Positions 4,164 through 6,071 of a stretch of 6,071 nt of DNA are shown here, piece by piece. The notes below the pieces were generated by a model. The model did not search any database and was not told the DNA's origin. It was given only the letters and a program-made list of their open reading frames with translations. Source of the stretch: Pseudomonadota bacterium (lineage in GTDB: Bacteria > Pseudomonadota > Alphaproteobacteria > Rhizobiales > Xanthobacteraceae); assembly GCA_023390695.1 (NCBI GenBank), contig JAEWCJ010000441.1, forward strand, positions 1 through 6,071, given 5' to 3'. Within the stretch, counting starts at the first letter, position 1. The number at the start of each line of letters is the position of its first letter. Position numbers and translations under genes: made by a program.

Positions 4164-6071
4164 ATGTCGGGGCTGCACAGGTTGCGTCTTTTGTCGCTGG
4201 TTGTTTTGTTCCTGTGCACGGGGCTGACGCGCGGCATTGCCGCCGAGGTGATTCATTCCTTCGACTCGCATGCCGTTCTCGACAGATCCGGGGACCTCAC
4301 CGTCACCGAGCGCATCCGCGTGCGCGCGGAAGGCGCGGCGATCAAGCGCGGTATCTATCGCGACTTTCCGCTCACTTTCACCGACGCACAGGGCAAGCGG
4401 CGCGAGGTCTCGTTCAAGCTGCTCGAGGTCACGCGCGACGGCAAGCCGGAGCCGTATTTCACCGAGCGCAAGAGCGGAGGCGTCATCCGCATCTATGCCG
4501 GCGACAAGGACGTGCTGCTGGCGCGCGGCGACTATACCTACGTGTTCCGCTATCGCACCGCGCGGCAGGTGCGCTGGTTCGACGGCGCGGCGGAACTGAA
4601 CTGGAACGTCACCGGCAATTTCTGGACCTTTCCGATCCTCGCCGCGAGCTATCGTCTCGAACTCGCCGATCGTCTCGCGCCCACACGCTGGACCGCCTTC
4701 ACCGGCCCGCGCGGCGCGCGCGGCACCGATTTCCGCGGCGCAATCGACAGCGACGGCGCGCTGGTCGTCAACGCCACCCGCGTGCTGCCGGCGGGGAACG
4801 GTCTCACCGTGGTTGCCGCCCTGCCGGAAGGGGCGGTGAACCCGCCGACGCGGACGACCGAACTGTGGTACGCGTTCATGGACAACCGCGCCTGGATCCT
4901 GGGCGGCATCGGCTTCATCCTGGTGTTCGGCTATTATGTCGCCGCCTGGAACGCGGTGGGGCGCGATCCGAGAGGCGGCACGATCATTCCGTTGTTCCAT
5001 CCGCCCAAGAATGTCTCTCCGTCGCTGGCGAATTACATCGAGAACTGGGGGCTTGGCCGCGAAAAGTGGCGCGCCTTCACTGCGGCGGCGCTCTCGCTTG
5101 CCGTGAAAGGTCTTGTGCGCTTCGACGACAGCGGCGGCGCGCTGACGCTCAAGAGCACCGGGCGCGAGCCGGACGGCGGGATTCCGTCACTGCCGGCGGG
5201 TGAGCGCGCCATCGCAACATGGCTCAATGCGCAGGGCGGTTCGGCCAAGATCGATATATCCAACAGCGCGGCGGTCGCGACCGTCGCCGGGAATTTCACC
5301 AGCGCCATCGAGAGCGAAAACCGCAATCGCTTCTTCCGCCGCAATCTCGGCTATGTGCTGGTCGGCGCGCTGATGACCGTGGCGGTGATCGTCGGCATTG
5401 CGGTTTTCGGCGGTCTTGCCGAGACCGACATCGTCATCATCGGACTGATCGCCTTCTTCAGCGTCTGGCTCGGCATGTTCCTGGTGCCGATCCTGCTGGC
5501 CTTGTTCGGCGCCGTCCGCTTCGGGTCGATCGTGCGCGCGGCGCTCACCCTGGTCGTGCTCGGCATCTTCGCGTCGATCGCGGCGCAGGCTTTGCAGGGC
5601 ATCTTTGCGAACGGGGTGAGCGAGCTGTTTCCGCTTGTCTGGTCGTTCGTCGGCGATCACCCGTTTCCGTTCATGCTGGTGGCGTCCTTCGCCACGCTGA
5701 ACGGGCTGTTCCTCTATCTGATGCGGGCGCCGACCGCGCTCGGCCGCCCGATCATGGACCAGCTTGCCGGCTTCAAGCTGTATCTGGAGACCGCCGAATC
5801 GGACCGGCTCAACCTGAGCGGCGCGCCGGAGATCACCGCCGAGCGCTTTGAGGCGCTGCTGCCCTATGCGGTCGCGCTCAATGTCGAGAAGCCGTGGGCG
5901 GATGCCTTCGCGGCGGCGTTGCGCCGGGCCTATCCGGACGAGACCGACCCCGCCGAGCGGCACTACCATCCGACCTGGCATTCCGGCTCCTGGTCGGGCC
6001 AAAGCCTGAGCCGGGCCGTGGCCGCGACCGTGGCCAGCACCTCGAGCGCCTTGTCCAGCGCCATGCCGGCG
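4164..6071 (+). CDS. DUF2207 domain membrane protein, 3' end beyond the window
   Basis: Read by hand from the ATG at 4164; 636 codons stay open to the window end with no stop, so the protein is partial. Residues 1-27 are a signal peptide (hydrophobic LRLLSLVVLFLCTGL, likely cleavage after GIAA). A periplasmic beta-rich DUF2207 domain follows (about 29-235), with IHSFDSHAVLDRSGDLTVTE and IKRGIYRDFPL as family-like phrases. A membrane segment at about 244-262 leads to the conserved GRDPRGGTIIPLFHPP (266-281) and a cytoplasmic region with a winged-helix-like look. Four further hydrophobic segments lie at about 395-417, 423-449, 457-476 and 501-520. The conserved LGRPIMDQLAGFKLYLETAE block is at 526-545. 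The last visible part is Ser/Ala-rich; relatives commonly end in a Gly/Ser-rich tail. Function is unknown in the family. Its tight linkage to lemA suggests a joint role in the inner membrane or periplasm (inference). C18 is not in a lipobox. Confidence 0.93.
   Translation, partial: MSGLHRLRLLSLVVLFLCTGLTRGIAAEVIHSFDSHAVLDRSGDLTVTERIRVRAEGAAIKRGIYRDFPLTFTDAQGKRREVSFKLLEVTRDGKPEPYFTERKSGGVIRIYAGDKDVLLARGDYTYVFRYRTARQVRWFDGAAELNWNVTGNFWTFPILAASYRLELADRLAPTRWTAFTGPRGARGTDFRGAIDSDGALVVNATRVLPAGNGLTVVAALPEGAVNPPTRTTELWYAFMDNRAWILGGIGFILVFGYYVAAWNAVGRDPRGGTIIPLFHPPKNVSPSLANYIENWGLGREKWRAFTAAALSLAVKGLVRFDDSGGALTLKSTGREPDGGIPSLPAGERAIATWLNAQGGSAKIDISNSAAVATVAGNFTSAIESENRNRFFRRNLGYVLVGALMTVAVIVGIAVFGGLAETDIVIIGLIAFFSVWLGMFLVPILLALFGAVRFGSIVRAALTLVVLGIFASIAAQALQGIFANGVSELFPLVWSFVGDHPFPFMLVASFATLNGLFLYLMRAPTALGRPIMDQLAGFKLYLETAESDRLNLSGAPEITAERFEALLPYAVALNVEKPWADAFAAALRRAYPDETDPAERHYHPTWHSGSWSGQSLSRAVAATVASTSSALSSAMPA

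Noticed and set aside
4206..4220. Possible lipoprotein signal at C18 of the DUF2207 protein
   Set aside because: The preceding residues (LFL) do not form a lipobox; an ordinary signal peptidase I site after residue 27 fits better.
4214..5203. Plus-strand open frame of 329 codons
   Set aside because: It overlaps the DUF2207 frame that starts at 4164; the latter has a signal peptide, family motifs and membrane segments, while this one is Arg-rich nonsense.
5187..6002. Minus-strand open frame of 271 codons
   Set aside because: It is antisense to the membrane-spanning part of the DUF2207 gene; the product is a charged low-complexity sequence.

Overview
The window reads as chromosomal DNA of a high-GC alphaproteobacterium, most likely of the Hyphomicrobiales (Rhizobiales). 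The main reasons are a GlyQ with typical alphaproteobacterial wording, an interspersed palindromic repeat at 783-886 that reads VIAGRDPAIH on the minus strand (a hallmark spurious peptide of alphaproteobacterial genomes), and CCCTCCCC/GGGGAGGG palindromes in the gaps. Hand-read GC is about two-thirds in the housekeeping genes.

Left third (minus strand): two tandem P-loop ATPases of the MinD/ParA/CobQ superfamily, at 1683-895 and then 764-63. They are visibly paralogous. The upstream one has a canonical deviant Walker A (KGGVGKT). The downstream one has lost the signature lysine and glycines (PRPRVGKT). A palindromic repeat fills the 130-base gap between them. A possible further reading frame starts at 31 and runs off the left edge.

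Centre (plus strand): a 244-base divergent intergenic region carries a candidate promoter and overlapping hairpins. It leads into glyQ (1928-2872), the alpha subunit of the tetrameric glycyl-tRNA synthetase. Its usual partner glyS does not follow. Instead there is a repeat-rich stretch (2841-3067) and a DUF559 endonuclease-like gene (3070-3552). GC-rich palindromes bracket that gene: one supplies its Shine-Dalgarno sequence and another encodes part of its C-terminal tail, next to a run of 11 C. The gene is clearly less GC-rich than its neighbours and looks like a small inserted cassette.

Right third (plus strand): lemA (3577-4152) and, 11 bases later, a large DUF2207 membrane protein (4164 to beyond 6071, cut by the window end). 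These probably form a two-gene envelope unit.

The most interesting item is the repeat-bracketed DUF559 cassette, a candidate repeat-plus-endonuclease element comparable in concept to REP/RAYT pairs. This is inference from layout. DUF559, LemA, DUF2207 and such repeats are each already known.
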